A stretch of 64,000 nt of DNA from Mycobacterium sp. 236(2023) (GTDB lineage: Bacteria > Actinomycetota > Actinomycetes > Mycobacteriales > Mycobacteriaceae). Numbering within the stretch: position 1 is the first letter of the stretch; each line of letters opens with the position of its first letter. Shown here piece after piece: positions 52,621 to 62,600 of the stretch. Under the pieces are notes generated by a model. It had not been told where the DNA came from, made no database searches, and was given only the letters and a program-made list of their open reading frames with translations. The position numbers were made by a program, and so were the translations under genes. Location of the stretch: the NCBI RefSeq assembly GCF_029623955.1, contig NZ_JARSBP010000004.1, positions 434,001 through 498,000 on the forward strand. Direction: 5' to 3'.

Positions 52621-55600
52621 ATGAGCATCAGGGACAGCACCCCGGTCGCCGTCATCGGCATGGCCTGCCGGCTGCCCGGTGGCATCGACTCCCCCGAGAA
52701 ATTGTGGGACGCGCTGCTGCGTGGCGACGATCTCGTGACCGAGGTTCCCCTCGACCGCTGGGACTCCGACGAGTACTACGACCCCGACTCCGGCATGCCC
52801 GGGCGTTCGGCATCGAAATGGGGCGCCTTCCTCGACGACATCGCCGGCTTCGACGCGGAGTTCTTCGGGATCGACGAACACGCGGCCACCGCTCTCGATC
52901 CGCAGCACCGGCTGCTGCTGGAGACCTCGTGGGAGGCGATGGAACACGCCGGCCTCACTCCGGCGGCGCTGGCCGAGTCCCTCACCGGTGTCTTCGTCGG
53001 CCTGACCCACGTCGACTATCAACTCGTCAACGCCGGGTCCGATGCGATGGCCGGTCCGTACGGTTTCGAAGGCAACGCCCTCGGAATGGCGTCCGGGCGG
53101 ATCGCCTACAGCCTGGGACTGCGCGGGCCCGCGCTGACACTGGACACGTCGTGCTCGTCGGGCCTGACCGCGGTGCACATGGGCTGCCGGAGCCTCAACG
53201 AGGGTGAAAGCGATCTGGCGCTGGCCGGCGGCGCATTCATCATGTTGGAGCCCCGGAAATTCGTCGCGGGCACGGCGCAGAGTCACCTGTCCCCCACGGG
53301 CCGTTGTCACGCGTTCGACGTCGCCGCCGACGGTTACGTGACCGGCGAGGCGGTCGCGGTGGTGATGCTCAAGCGGCTTCCGGACGCGCAGCGCGACGGG
53401 GACCGTGTCCTTGCGGTCATCCGCGGTTCGGCCGCCAACCAGGACGGTCGCACCGTGAACTTCTCGACGCCGTCGGCGACGGCTCAGACCGATCTGTACC
53501 GGGCGGCATTGGACGCCGCGCGGGTGGATGCGGGCACGGTCGGCCTGGTCGAGGCGCACGGGCCAGGCACTCCGGTCGGCGACCCCATCGAATTCGCCAG
53601 CCTGAGCGAGGTTTACGGCGTCGACGGCGCGTGCGCGCTCGGCTCGGTGAAGACCAACTTCGGCCATACCCAGTCGGCGTCCGGCCTGCTCGGTCTGATG
53701 AAGGCGATCCTGTCGTTGCAGCACGCCACGATCCCGAAGAACCTGCATTTCACCCGGCTGCCCGATGCGATGGCGCGCCTGGACACCAATCTCTTTGTGC
53801 CGCAGGATGTCACGGAGTGGCCCGCGAACGGAGTGCATCCGCGCCGTGCCGCCGTGTCGGCGTACGGCGTGTCAGGAACCAACGTGCACGCCATCCTCGA
53901 GCAGGCACCGGAACAGGCTCTGCCTGACTCTGCCGGCGCGGCGCAGGCGCCGCTGCTGTTTCCGTTGTCGTCCACGTCTACCGTCGAGTTGCGCCGTACG
54001 GCCGGCCGGTTGGCCGACTGGGTGGACGCGCATGACGAGGTGGCCCTCCCGGACCTCGGCTACACCCTCGCACGCCGGCGGGCGCATCGGCCGGTCCGCA
54101 CCGCGGTCCTCGCGGGCACCAGAACGGAGTTGATCTGCGCGCTGCGCCGGGTTTCCGACGGCGACACCGCCTACACCAGCGCGGTCGGTCACGACGACCA
54201 TGGTCCGGTGTGGGTGTTCTCCGGTTCGGGATCGCAGTGGGCCGGGAGGGGCGCCGAACTCCTTGCGACCGAACCGGTCTTCGCCGCCACCGTCGCAGAT
54301 ATCGAGCCGCTCGTCGCCGCCGAAGCCGGATTCTCCGTCACTGCGGCGATGACCGCGCCGGACATGGTCACCGGCGCCGAACGGATCCAGCCGACGTTGT
54401 TCGCGATGCAGGTCGCGCTGGCGGCCGCCATGACGGCACACGGCGCGCGGCCGGGTGCGGTCATCGGGCATTCGACAGGCGAGATCGCTGCCGCGGTGGT
54501 GTCCGGTGCACTGTCCCTTGCCGACGGCGTGCGCGTCGTCTGCCGCTCTTCCCGCCTGGTGGCGACCCTCGACGGAGCGGGCGCCGTCGCCACGGTCGAA
54601 CTGCCCGCCAAGCAGGTGCTGTCCGAACTGACGACCCGTTCGATCAAGGACGCCGCGATCGCCGTGGTGGCGTCGCCGCAAACCACCGTGATCGCCGGCG
54701 CGCCGGACTCGGTGCACGAACTTGTCACCGCGTGGCGCCAGCGTGACATCGAGGTCCACGAAACCGCTGTGGATGTCGCGATGAATTCGCCGCAGCTCGA
54801 CCCGATCGTCAAAGAGCTGGCCGCGGCGCTCAAGGACGTGAACCCCGCAGATGCCACGATTCCCTTCTTCTCGGCGACCGGGTTCGACCCGCGCGAGCAA
54901 CCGGTGTGTGACAACAGATACTGGGTGCAAAGCCTGCGGCGCACAGTGCGATTCGCCGCGGCGGTGCGTGCGGCTCTGGAAGACGGGTATCGCGTCTTCG
55001 CCGAGTTGTCGCCGAAACCGCTGCTGACCGAAGCGATCGAACTGACGGCCGAGAGCCTGGACACGCCGCTGGCCACGCTGGCCGCCATGCATCCTGACCA
55101 GAAGCTCCCGAACGGGTTGCGCGACGTCGTCGTCCAGCTTCATGCTGCCGGCGCCGCAATCGATTTCGCGGTGCCGTATCCCGACGGGAGCCTCGTGGAT
55201 GCGCCGCTGCCGACGTGGACGCATCGTCGGCTGTGGCTGGCAGGTGCTCAGAAGGAATCGTCGACGCCGGGCGGTTACACGGTCACCGCTCATCCCCTGC
55301 TCGGACCCCATGTGCGTCTGCAGCAGGAGCCGGAGCGCCACGTGTGGCAAGCCGAGGTCGGTATCGCCGCCCAACCGTGGCTCGCCGAGCACCGGATGCT
55401 CGACGCGTCGGTGCTGCCCGCCGCGGCGTACTGCGAGATGGCTCTGGCCGCAGGGCGTGTCGTGCTCGGAGAGGCCGTGGAAGTTCGCGATCTGCGGTTC
55501 GACCAGGAGCTACCCCTCGACGAGCAGGTCGACGTCGGCGCGACCACGTCGCTGTCGTCGCCGGGCGTCGTCGAATTCGTCATGGAGTCGATTCGCGACG

Positions 55601-58600
55601 GCGAGCATGCGCGGCACGCGACCGCGACCCTGCACGCCGTCGACGCTCCGCCCCCGCCCGGCTATGACGTCCCCGTACTTCTTGCCGCGCACCCGCATCG
55701 CGAGGACGGCGCCGAGTTGCGAAGCAGACTCGATGCGCGAGGAATCCAGTACGGTCCCGCGTTCGCCGGCCTGGGTGCGGTCCATGTCGGACAGGATGAG
55801 CCCGGCTCTGTACTGGCCGAGATTGCGCTGCCGGGCCAACTCCGTTCGCAGCAAGGCGGATACGGCGTGCATCCGGCGCTGCTGGACGCATGCTTCCAGT
55901 CGGTGGGTGCCAGCCCGCTCGTACAGTCGGTGGGTGTCGACGCATCGGGGTCTCTGTTCGAGGTCGCCCGGTTGCGTATCCATGGACCGGTCCGGGGTGC
56001 ACGATACTGCTACACGCGCGTCACGAGAGTCGACGCTGCCGCCGTGGAGGCCGACCTCGATGTGCTCGACGCGGACGGCGCCGTCCTGCTGAGTGTCCGC
56101 GGGATCCTCTGCGGCACTGGTGTTTCCGACCTCGCATACCGGGATCGTGTGCTGAACGAGCGGCTGCTGACCATCGACTGGCGGAAACAGGAACTGCCTG
56201 AACCGTCCCGTGGCGATTCGGGCAGCTGGCTGCTCGTCGACACCACCGCCGACGGCCGGTCGGGTGCGCTGGCCGAGGCCATGGACGGTCTCGGCGCGCA
56301 ATGCGTCACGATGAGCTGGCCCTTCGACGGTGATCACGGAGTCGGTGCGGACGAACTCGGACGACATCTGCGCGACCGCCAGTTCAGTGGTCTCGTCGTC
56401 CTGGCAGGCCCGAAAACCGTTACCCCCGTTGAGCCGGAACTGGGTCGGCGGCAGGCGCAGCACCTCGTGCGCATAGCCCGGGAGGTACCGACGTTCGCCG
56501 GGCAGCTGCCCGACCTCGTTGTCGTGACCCACTCGGCTCAGACGGTGCTGCCCGGCGACGTGCCGAATCTGGAACAGGGAGGGCTGCGCGGGCTCGTCCG
56601 GGTCATCGGTGCCGAACATCCGCATCTGCGCACGGTCCAGATCGACACCGACGATTCCACCGACGCCGAGCAGCTGGCCCGTCAAATGCTCAGTGGCACT
56701 GAGGAAGACGAGACCGCCTGGCGCGACGGCTCCTGGTACACGGCTCGGTTGCGCCCGACTCCGTTGCGTCCCGACGAACGCCGAACGGCCGTCGTCGACC
56801 ACGAATGCGACGGGATGCGACTGCAGATCCGCACACCGGGTGACCTCGAAACCGTCGAACCGGTGTCCTGTGAGCGTGTTGCGCCGGGAGTGGGGCAGAT
56901 CGAGGTTGCCGTCACCACGTCGAGCATCAACTTCGCCGATGTCCTCGTCGCGATGGGGCTGTATCCGAGCCTCGACGGCAGTGTGCCCGAACTCGGGATG
57001 GATTTCGCCGGAGTCGTCACGGCGGTCGGCCCGAACGTCACCGATCACCAGGTGGGTGACCGGGTCGGCGGATTCTCCGCCAACGGCTGCTGGGGCACGT
57101 TCGTCACCTGCGATGCCCGCCTTGCTGTGACACTTCCCGACCGGTTGACCGATCACCAGGCGGCCGCGGCGGCGACGGCGACCGCCACCGCCTGGTACGG
57201 CCTTCACGACCTGGCCGGGATCGGCGTGGGTGACCGGGTCCTGATCCACTCTGCCACCGGTGGTGTCGGGCAGGCCGCGATCGCCATCGCACGTGCCGCG
57301 GGAGCCCAGGTGTTCGCCACCGCCGGGAGCGAACAGCGCCGAGAGATGCTGCGCAACATGGGAATCGACCATGTCTATGACTCGCGCAGCAGCGAGTTCG
57401 CCGACGACATCCGCCGCGACACCGACGGATACGGCGTCGACATCGTCCTGAACTCCTTGACCGGGCCCGCGCAGCGCGCCGGTTTCGAACTGCTCGCGAT
57501 CGGCGGACGATTCGTCGAGATCGGTAAGCGAGACGTGTACGGCAACACCCGATTGGGGATGCTCCCGTTCCGGCGCAATCTGACGTTCTACTACGTCGAC
57601 CTCGCATTGATGTCGTTGAGTCATCCTCAGCGCGTCGGGCAACTGCTGCGTACCGTCTACCGGCTTGTCGCAGACGGTGAGTTGCCGCCCGCAACGCACA
57701 CCAACTACCCGTTGGCAGAGGCGGCCGACGCCATCCGGGAGATGGCCGCGGCCCAGCACACCGGGAAGCTCCTTCTCGACATCCCGCGCACGGGTCGCAC
57801 CGACGTGGTGGTTCCGCCGCAGCAGGCGCCGGTGTTCCGTTCCGACGGCGCCTACCTCATCACCGGAGGCCTGAGCCCGCTGGGATTGTTCCTGGCCGAG
57901 AAGATGGCGGATGCGGGGTGCGGGCGGATTGTGCTGAACTCCCGTTCGCAGCCGACGTTGAAAGCCCTCGAGACGATCGAGTTGATCAGGGTCATGGGTG
58001 CCGACGTGGTCGTTCTGTGTGGAGACATCGCCGATCCCGGCACCGCGCACCGGTTGGTCGCCACCGCGACCGCCACCGGGCTGCTTCTGCGTGGCGTGCT
58101 GCACGCCGCCGCCACCGCTGCCGACGCCACGCTGGCCGACATCACCGATGATCTGATCGAGAGTGACTGGGCGCCGAAGGTTTGCGGTGCCTGGAATCTG
58201 CACAAGGCCCTCGAAGACGCCGACGCCGACCGGAGGCTGGACTGGTTCTGCTGCTTCTCCTCAACGGCCGCACTGGTGGGAACTCCCGGACGGGGCTCGT
58301 ACGCCGCGGCGAACAGTTGGCTGGATGCATTCGCCCGGTGGCGTCGAGCCCACGGACGCCAAGGCACGACCGTCGCCTGGGGTGCCTGGGGGCAGATCGG
58401 CCGCGCCGCGGAATTCGCCGAGGGCATCGGCGCCGCCATCACCCCCGACGAAGGTGCCTACGCATTCGAGGCGCTGATGCGCCACGATCGCCCCTACACC
58501 GGGTATGCCCCGATCGTCGGGACGACGTGGCTCTCGGCTTTCGCCCAGCGCAGTCCCTTCGCCGAGGCATTCCGCGCCGTGGTGGAAAGCGACACGGGCA

Positions 58601-58908
58601 CAAGCAGACTGCGTGCCCTGCTCAACGAGCTGGCACCCGATGAGTGGCCGAGCCGGCTCCGTCGGATGATCTCCGATCAGATCAGCCTGGTGCTCCGTCG
58701 CAACATCGACCCCGACCGGCCGCTGTCCGAGTACGGAGTCGACTCGCTGGGTGCTCTCGAGCTGCGGACCCGCATCGAGACCGAGACGGGAATCCGAATC
58801 GCGTCGAGCGATCTCGCTGTCGGCACCGTTCGTGGCCTGGCGGACCTGTTGTCCCGCAAGCTGGCGCCACGGACAAGCACCGACAGCGACGCTGATGCGT
58901 CGGCATAG
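52621..58908 (+). CDS. Mas-like type I polyketide synthase (KS-AT-DH-ER-KR-ACP)
   Basis: 2095 aa, one iterative, fully reducing module like Mas and the Pks2/Pks5 group. KS (about 8-430): Cys178 in DTSCSSG, HGPGTPVGDP, KTNFGHT. AT (about 530-830): Ser618 in GHSTGEIAA, but where Mas has VASHSPQ with the catalytic His this protein has VAMNSPQ (Met721-Asn722). DH (about 895-1180): AEHRMLDASVLPAAAY and HPALLDACFQ. ER (about 1410-1740): HSATGGVGQAA. KR (about 1745-1930): nucleotide motif TGGLSPLG (Ser1752 for the usual Gly), SSTAAL...SYAAANSW. ACP: Ser2042 in GVDSLGALEL. It would extend a starter from the divergent FAAL into a long, perhaps methyl-branched acyl chain. AT activity is doubtful. Confidence 0.93.
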   Translation: MSIRDSTPVAVIGMACRLPGGIDSPEKLWDALLRGDDLVTEVPLDRWDSDEYYDPDSGMPGRSASKWGAFLDDIAGFDAEFFGIDEHAATALDPQHRLLLETSWEAMEHAGLTPAALAESLTGVFVGLTHVDYQLVNAGSDAMAGPYGFEGNALGMASGRIAYSLGLRGPALTLDTSCSSGLTAVHMGCRSLNEGESDLALAGGAFIMLEPRKFVAGTAQSHLSPTGRCHAFDVAADGYVTGEAVAVVMLKRLPDAQRDGDRVLAVIRGSAANQDGRTVNFSTPSATAQTDLYRAALDAARVDAGTVGLVEAHGPGTPVGDPIEFASLSEVYGVDGACALGSVKTNFGHTQSASGLLGLMKAILSLQHATIPKNLHFTRLPDAMARLDTNLFVPQDVTEWPANGVHPRRAAVSAYGVSGTNVHAILEQAPEQALPDSAGAAQAPLLFPLSSTSTVELRRTAGRLADWVDAHDEVALPDLGYTLARRRAHRPVRTAVLAGTRTELICALRRVSDGDTAYTSAVGHDDHGPVWVFSGSGSQWAGRGAELLATEPVFAATVADIEPLVAAEAGFSVTAAMTAPDMVTGAERIQPTLFAMQVALAAAMTAHGARPGAVIGHSTGEIAAAVVSGALSLADGVRVVCRSSRLVATLDGAGAVATVELPAKQVLSELTTRSIKDAAIAVVASPQTTVIAGAPDSVHELVTAWRQRDIEVHETAVDVAMNSPQLDPIVKELAAALKDVNPADATIPFFSATGFDPREQPVCDNRYWVQSLRRTVRFAAAVRAALEDGYRVFAELSPKPLLTEAIELTAESLDTPLATLAAMHPDQKLPNGLRDVVVQLHAAGAAIDFAVPYPDGSLVDAPLPTWTHRRLWLAGAQKESSTPGGYTVTAHPLLGPHVRLQQEPERHVWQAEVGIAAQPWLAEHRMLDASVLPAAAYCEMALAAGRVVLGEAVEVRDLRFDQELPLDEQVDVGATTSLSSPGVVEFVMESIRDGEHARHATATLHAVDAPPPPGYDVPVLLAAHPHREDGAELRSRLDARGIQYGPAFAGLGAVHVGQDEPGSVLAEIALPGQLRSQQGGYGVHPALLDACFQSVGASPLVQSVGVDASGSLFEVARLRIHGPVRGARYCYTRVTRVDAAAVEADLDVLDADGAVLLSVRGILCGTGVSDLAYRDRVLNERLLTIDWRKQELPEPSRGDSGSWLLVDTTADGRSGALAEAMDGLGAQCVTMSWPFDGDHGVGADELGRHLRDRQFSGLVVLAGPKTVTPVEPELGRRQAQHLVRIAREVPTFAGQLPDLVVVTHSAQTVLPGDVPNLEQGGLRGLVRVIGAEHPHLRTVQIDTDDSTDAEQLARQMLSGTEEDETAWRDGSWYTARLRPTPLRPDERRTAVVDHECDGMRLQIRTPGDLETVEPVSCERVAPGVGQIEVAVTTSSINFADVLVAMGLYPSLDGSVPELGMDFAGVVTAVGPNVTDHQVGDRVGGFSANGCWGTFVTCDARLAVTLPDRLTDHQAAAAATATATAWYGLHDLAGIGVGDRVLIHSATGGVGQAAIAIARAAGAQVFATAGSEQRREMLRNMGIDHVYDSRSSEFADDIRRDTDGYGVDIVLNSLTGPAQRAGFELLAIGGRFVEIGKRDVYGNTRLGMLPFRRNLTFYYVDLALMSLSHPQRVGQLLRTVYRLVADGELPPATHTNYPLAEAADAIREMAAAQHTGKLLLDIPRTGRTDVVVPPQQAPVFRSDGAYLITGGLSPLGLFLAEKMADAGCGRIVLNSRSQPTLKALETIELIRVMGADVVVLCGDIADPGTAHRLVATATATGLLLRGVLHAAATAADATLADITDDLIESDWAPKVCGAWNLHKALEDADADRRLDWFCCFSSTAALVGTPGRGSYAAANSWLDAFARWRRAHGRQGTTVAWGAWGQIGRAAEFAEGIGAAITPDEGAYAFEALMRHDRPYTGYAPIVGTTWLSAFAQRSPFAEAFRAVVESDTGTSRLRALLNELAPDEWPSRLRRMISDQISLVLRRNIDPDRPLSEYGVDSLGALELRTRIETETGIRIASSDLAVGTVRGLADLLSRKLAPRTSTDSDADASA

Positions 58909-58938
58909 CGCAGATCACGTAGACGGTCGAGGAGGATC

Positions 58939-59613
58939 GTGAACGCCGTTGCTCGAGTGTTCGTTTCGGGGCTTGTCCAGACGGTCGCCGTCGGACTGCT
59001 TGTCTTCGTGCCCGCGGGTACGTTCGACTTCTGGCAGGCGTGGGTCTTCCTGGTGGTGTTCGCGCTGTCGGCGTGGCTGCCCAGCGTCTACCTGCAACTG
59101 ACGAATCCCGAAGCGCTGCAACGCCGGATGCGCGGAGGTGTCGCGGCGGAAGCGCGCCCCGTCCAGAAGATCGTGATGGCGGGGCTGTACTCGTCGTTGG
59201 CGGCGATGTGCGTCGTCGGGGGCCTCGACCACCGGTTCGGGTGGTCCACGGTGCCTGCGGCGCTCTGCCTGATCGGGAGTGCGCTCGTCGCTGTGGGGTT
59301 GAGCCTCGTCGTGCTCGTGGTCACCCAGAACAACTACGCTTCCACGACCGTTCAGGTGGAGGCCGGCCAGAACGTCGTCTCGACCGGTCTGTACGGATTG
59401 GTCCGCCATCCCATGTACACCGGAAACGTGGTGATGCTTGTCGGTATCCCCCTGGCGCTCGGATCCTATTGGGCGCTTGCGTTTGTCGTGCCGGGTCTGG
59501 CCGTCCTGGCGTGGCGGATCCGGGACGAGGAGAAGCTGCTTGCCGACGAGCTGACGGGGTATCGCGAGTACACGCTGAAGGTCCGGTACCGCCTCGTGCC
59601 GTGCGTGTGGTGA
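58939..59613 (+). CDS. Isoprenylcysteine-carboxyl-methyltransferase-like membrane protein
   Basis: 224 aa with a GTG start right after GAGGAGG. Five or so membrane segments and the family signature VSTGLYGLVRHPMYTGNVVMLVGIPLALGS (about 150-180) plus RIRDEEKLLADELTGYREYTLKVRYRLVP near the end, which bind S-adenosylmethionine in ICMT/PEMT-type enzymes. It lies 30 bp after the PKS stop, so it is probably co-transcribed and may methylate the PKS-derived lipid (O-methyl ester or ether), or be a reductase-like relative. Prenyl-cysteine processing itself is not expected in bacteria. Confidence 0.85.
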   Translation: MNAVARVFVSGLVQTVAVGLLVFVPAGTFDFWQAWVFLVVFALSAWLPSVYLQLTNPEALQRRMRGGVAAEARPVQKIVMAGLYSSLAAMCVVGGLDHRFGWSTVPAALCLIGSALVAVGLSLVVLVVTQNNYASTTVQVEAGQNVVSTGLYGLVRHPMYTGNVVMLVGIPLALGSYWALAFVVPGLAVLAWRIRDEEKLLADELTGYREYTLKVRYRLVPCVW

Positions 59614-59614
59614 C

Positions 59615-62600
59615 TTAGGTTCCCGCAGCCACCCGACCACTGAGAAGTTCGACGGTCGGTGCGTCGACCAACGCGGTGACCGACAGGTGGATACCGAGCG
59701 CGGTATTGATGGCCGCGATCGCGCGCATCGCCGACAGCGAGTCCCCGCCGAGGTCGAAGAAGGACCGGTCGACCCCGACCCGGTCCACGTCGAGTTCCTG
59801 CGCGAAGATCGCCGCCAGGATCTTCTGGACCGACGTCTCCGGCGGGCGGTGCGGGCCATCGTGTTCGGTTGCCTGCGTGGTGATCTGGCGCGGGACCGGT
59901 TGCTCTGCCGACAGCAGAGGCTGGGTGGGATCGGTGATCATCGCCACCAGTGCCCGCTTGAACTGCTCGACGAGGGCGTCGACGCCGTCCTCGTCGAACA
60001 CATCCGAGCGATACTGGACGCGAAGGTCCAGTTCGCTTCCGGGGACAGCTTGGATCGTCAACGGGTAGTGGTAGAAGTCGCGGTTGGTGAGTTCGGTGAT
60101 CGCCAGCCCGTCGACGCCCGACAACTTGGCCGCGTCGGTCGGATAGTTCTCGTAGACGAACACGGTGTCGAACAGTCGCGGCTGACCGGTGAGACGGTGA
60201 ATTTCGCTGAGCGCCAGGTGTTCATGGTCGAGCGTGCGGTTACGGCTGTTGTGCAGCTGGCCGAGCAGGTCCGCGGTGGTCGTCGTCCCCGACATCGTCG
60301 CCCGGACGGGAACGGTGTTGATGAACAGACCGACCATGGAATCGGCGCCGACCACCTCGTCGGGACGGCCCGAGACGACGGCGCCGAAGGCGACATCGCG
60401 CGAACCTGTCATACCGCACAACAGCTGCGCCCAGGCGGCCTGCAGGACGACGCTGACGGTGGTCTGGTGCGCACGCGCCAACTCCCCCACCGCCCACGTC
60501 GTCTGCTCAGACAGTCGGCGCGAAATGACCTTGCGTGCCACGGGCTGCAGCGAATCTGCCGTGCCGACCAACGTCGGGGTGTCGAAGCCCGACAGCATCT
60601 CCCGCCACGTGTGGCGCGCAGCGTCGAGGTCACGCTCGCCCAGCCAGTCGATGAACCTGCGGTAGGGCACGGCGGCGGGCAGCCATTGCCCGTAATAGCC
60701 GGCGAAGACCTCGCCGAGCAGTACCGGCAGCGACCAACCGTCGAGCACAATGTGGTGGTTGGTCAGGACGAACCGGTGCTGATCGGGCGCAATACGGATC
60801 AGGGCTGCCCGGAATCCCGGCTGGTTCGCCAGGTCGCAGACCGCCGCACGTTCCGCGGCGCACAGCTGCGCCGCCTCGGCCTCGACATCGTGGTCCGGTC
60901 CGCTGAGATCGAGGTATTCCCAAGGCACATCGGGATCGCCCGGGATGATCTGGACCGGTTCGTCGTAGCGCCCGCAGAAGCGCGCAACCAGGTTGGGGTG
61001 GCGCGCAACCGCCTGAAGTACGGCCTCGCGCAACCGGTGCCGGTCGAGGCGGCCGCTCAGCGTGACGTCGAGTTGCACCGCGTACACGTCGTCCCCGCGG
61101 TCGTGGGCGACAACGGAATGGAACAGCAGACCCTGCGCGAGCGGGGTCAACGGCAGGATGTCGGCGACCGAAGCCCTCCGGCACAGGTCGTCGATCTGGT
61201 GCTGCGTGAGCCGTGCCGGCGCGATGTCCGATGGTGTCAAGCCGCCACCGCCGCCGCGAACATGCACGCAGATTCCGGTCAGCGCATCGAACCACAACTC
61301 GCTCAATCGACTGACCTGTGCGTGATCGAGCGCGGACAACGCCCACGACCAGCCGGCACGCAACCGCGGCCCCGCGTCGGTGTCCACGGTGCCCGCGTTG
61401 AGGTCCAGGGTGTGCATCAGTGGCATCGAAATCGCGGCGGCGGCGCCCGTCATCGACCAGCCGTCCTGCCGGATCTCCCAGATGTCGCCCGACACCTCGC
61501 TGGACCCGGCGCCGAGCCGCCCCAGATAGTTGAATCCGATTGCGGGATCGGCGTAGTCGAGATCGACGTCGGCGTTGAGGTAGCGCAGCAGGCCGAAAGT
61601 CAGCCCGTCCGGCATGGCGCGCAACTGCTCCTTGGCGTCCTTGACGCCGGCGCCGAGGTCCGCATCGCCGGCCAGCACCTGGGCCCACGTCAGACCGTTG
61701 CCGATACTCAGCGACACCGGGTACTTGGTGGTGAACCAGCCGACGGTGCGCGACAAGTCGATCGTCTCGCCGATCTCCTCCTGGCGGCCGTGCCCTTCCG
61801 CGTCGATGACGATCGGGGCCACGTTGTCTGCGCCGAGCCGTCCGAAGAACTCCGCACACGCCAACCCGAATGCGATCAGCAGGATGTCGTTGATTCCGGC
61901 ATGGAAGGCGGCGGGCACTTCACCGAGCAGCAGGCGGGTCGTCTCGACGTCGAGTTCCACCGACAAGGCCCCGGCATCGGCGTAGGTGTCGATCTCCGGC
62001 TGCACGGGAGGAAGCGGTGCGGGTACCTGCGCGATCTGGCGCCAGGCGTCGGCAACGGCCACCACCTCAGGGGCGTAGGCGTGCCCGGCCAGTACCGATG
62101 CCCACCGGCCGAACGACGTCCCCGGCGCAGGCAGTTCGACAGGTTGTCCACCCCGGTGCTGGGCCCACGCGAGGTTGAAATCCTCCAACAGAATTCGCCA
62201 CGACACCCCGTCGACCACCAGGTGGTGTGCAATCACCACCAGCTGGCTCGCGACCGGCACCCACAGCGCGCTGACCATCTGCCCGGCCGCGGGATCCAGC
62301 CGTGAAAGGGTCTTCGCAACAACATCATCCGTCAGCTCGTCGACAGTATGCAGGCGGGTGCGCGCATCCACCGTGCCGGATTCCGGTACGTCGATCGCCC
62401 AGCCGTCGTCGCCGTCGCCTACCCGCATCCGCAAGGCGGCGTGACGATCGAGGACGGCCTGCAACACCACGATGACGTCGGCTTCCGTCGCACCGACGGG
62501 TGCCTGCACCACCACCGTCTGGTTGAACTTGTCCACCGGTCCCTGTACGTCGTGCAGCCAGCGGATGATCGGGGTCGCCGCCAGGGGGCCGACGCCGTCG

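Noticed and set aside
55510..58203. 897-codon open frame opposite the PKS
   Set aside because: Low-complexity Arg/Gly/Val-rich translation typical of antisense frames; the PKS domains on the other strand are complete.
59687..62305. 872-codon open frame opposite the NRPS
   Set aside because: Antisense shadow of the E and C domains; no recognisable motif.
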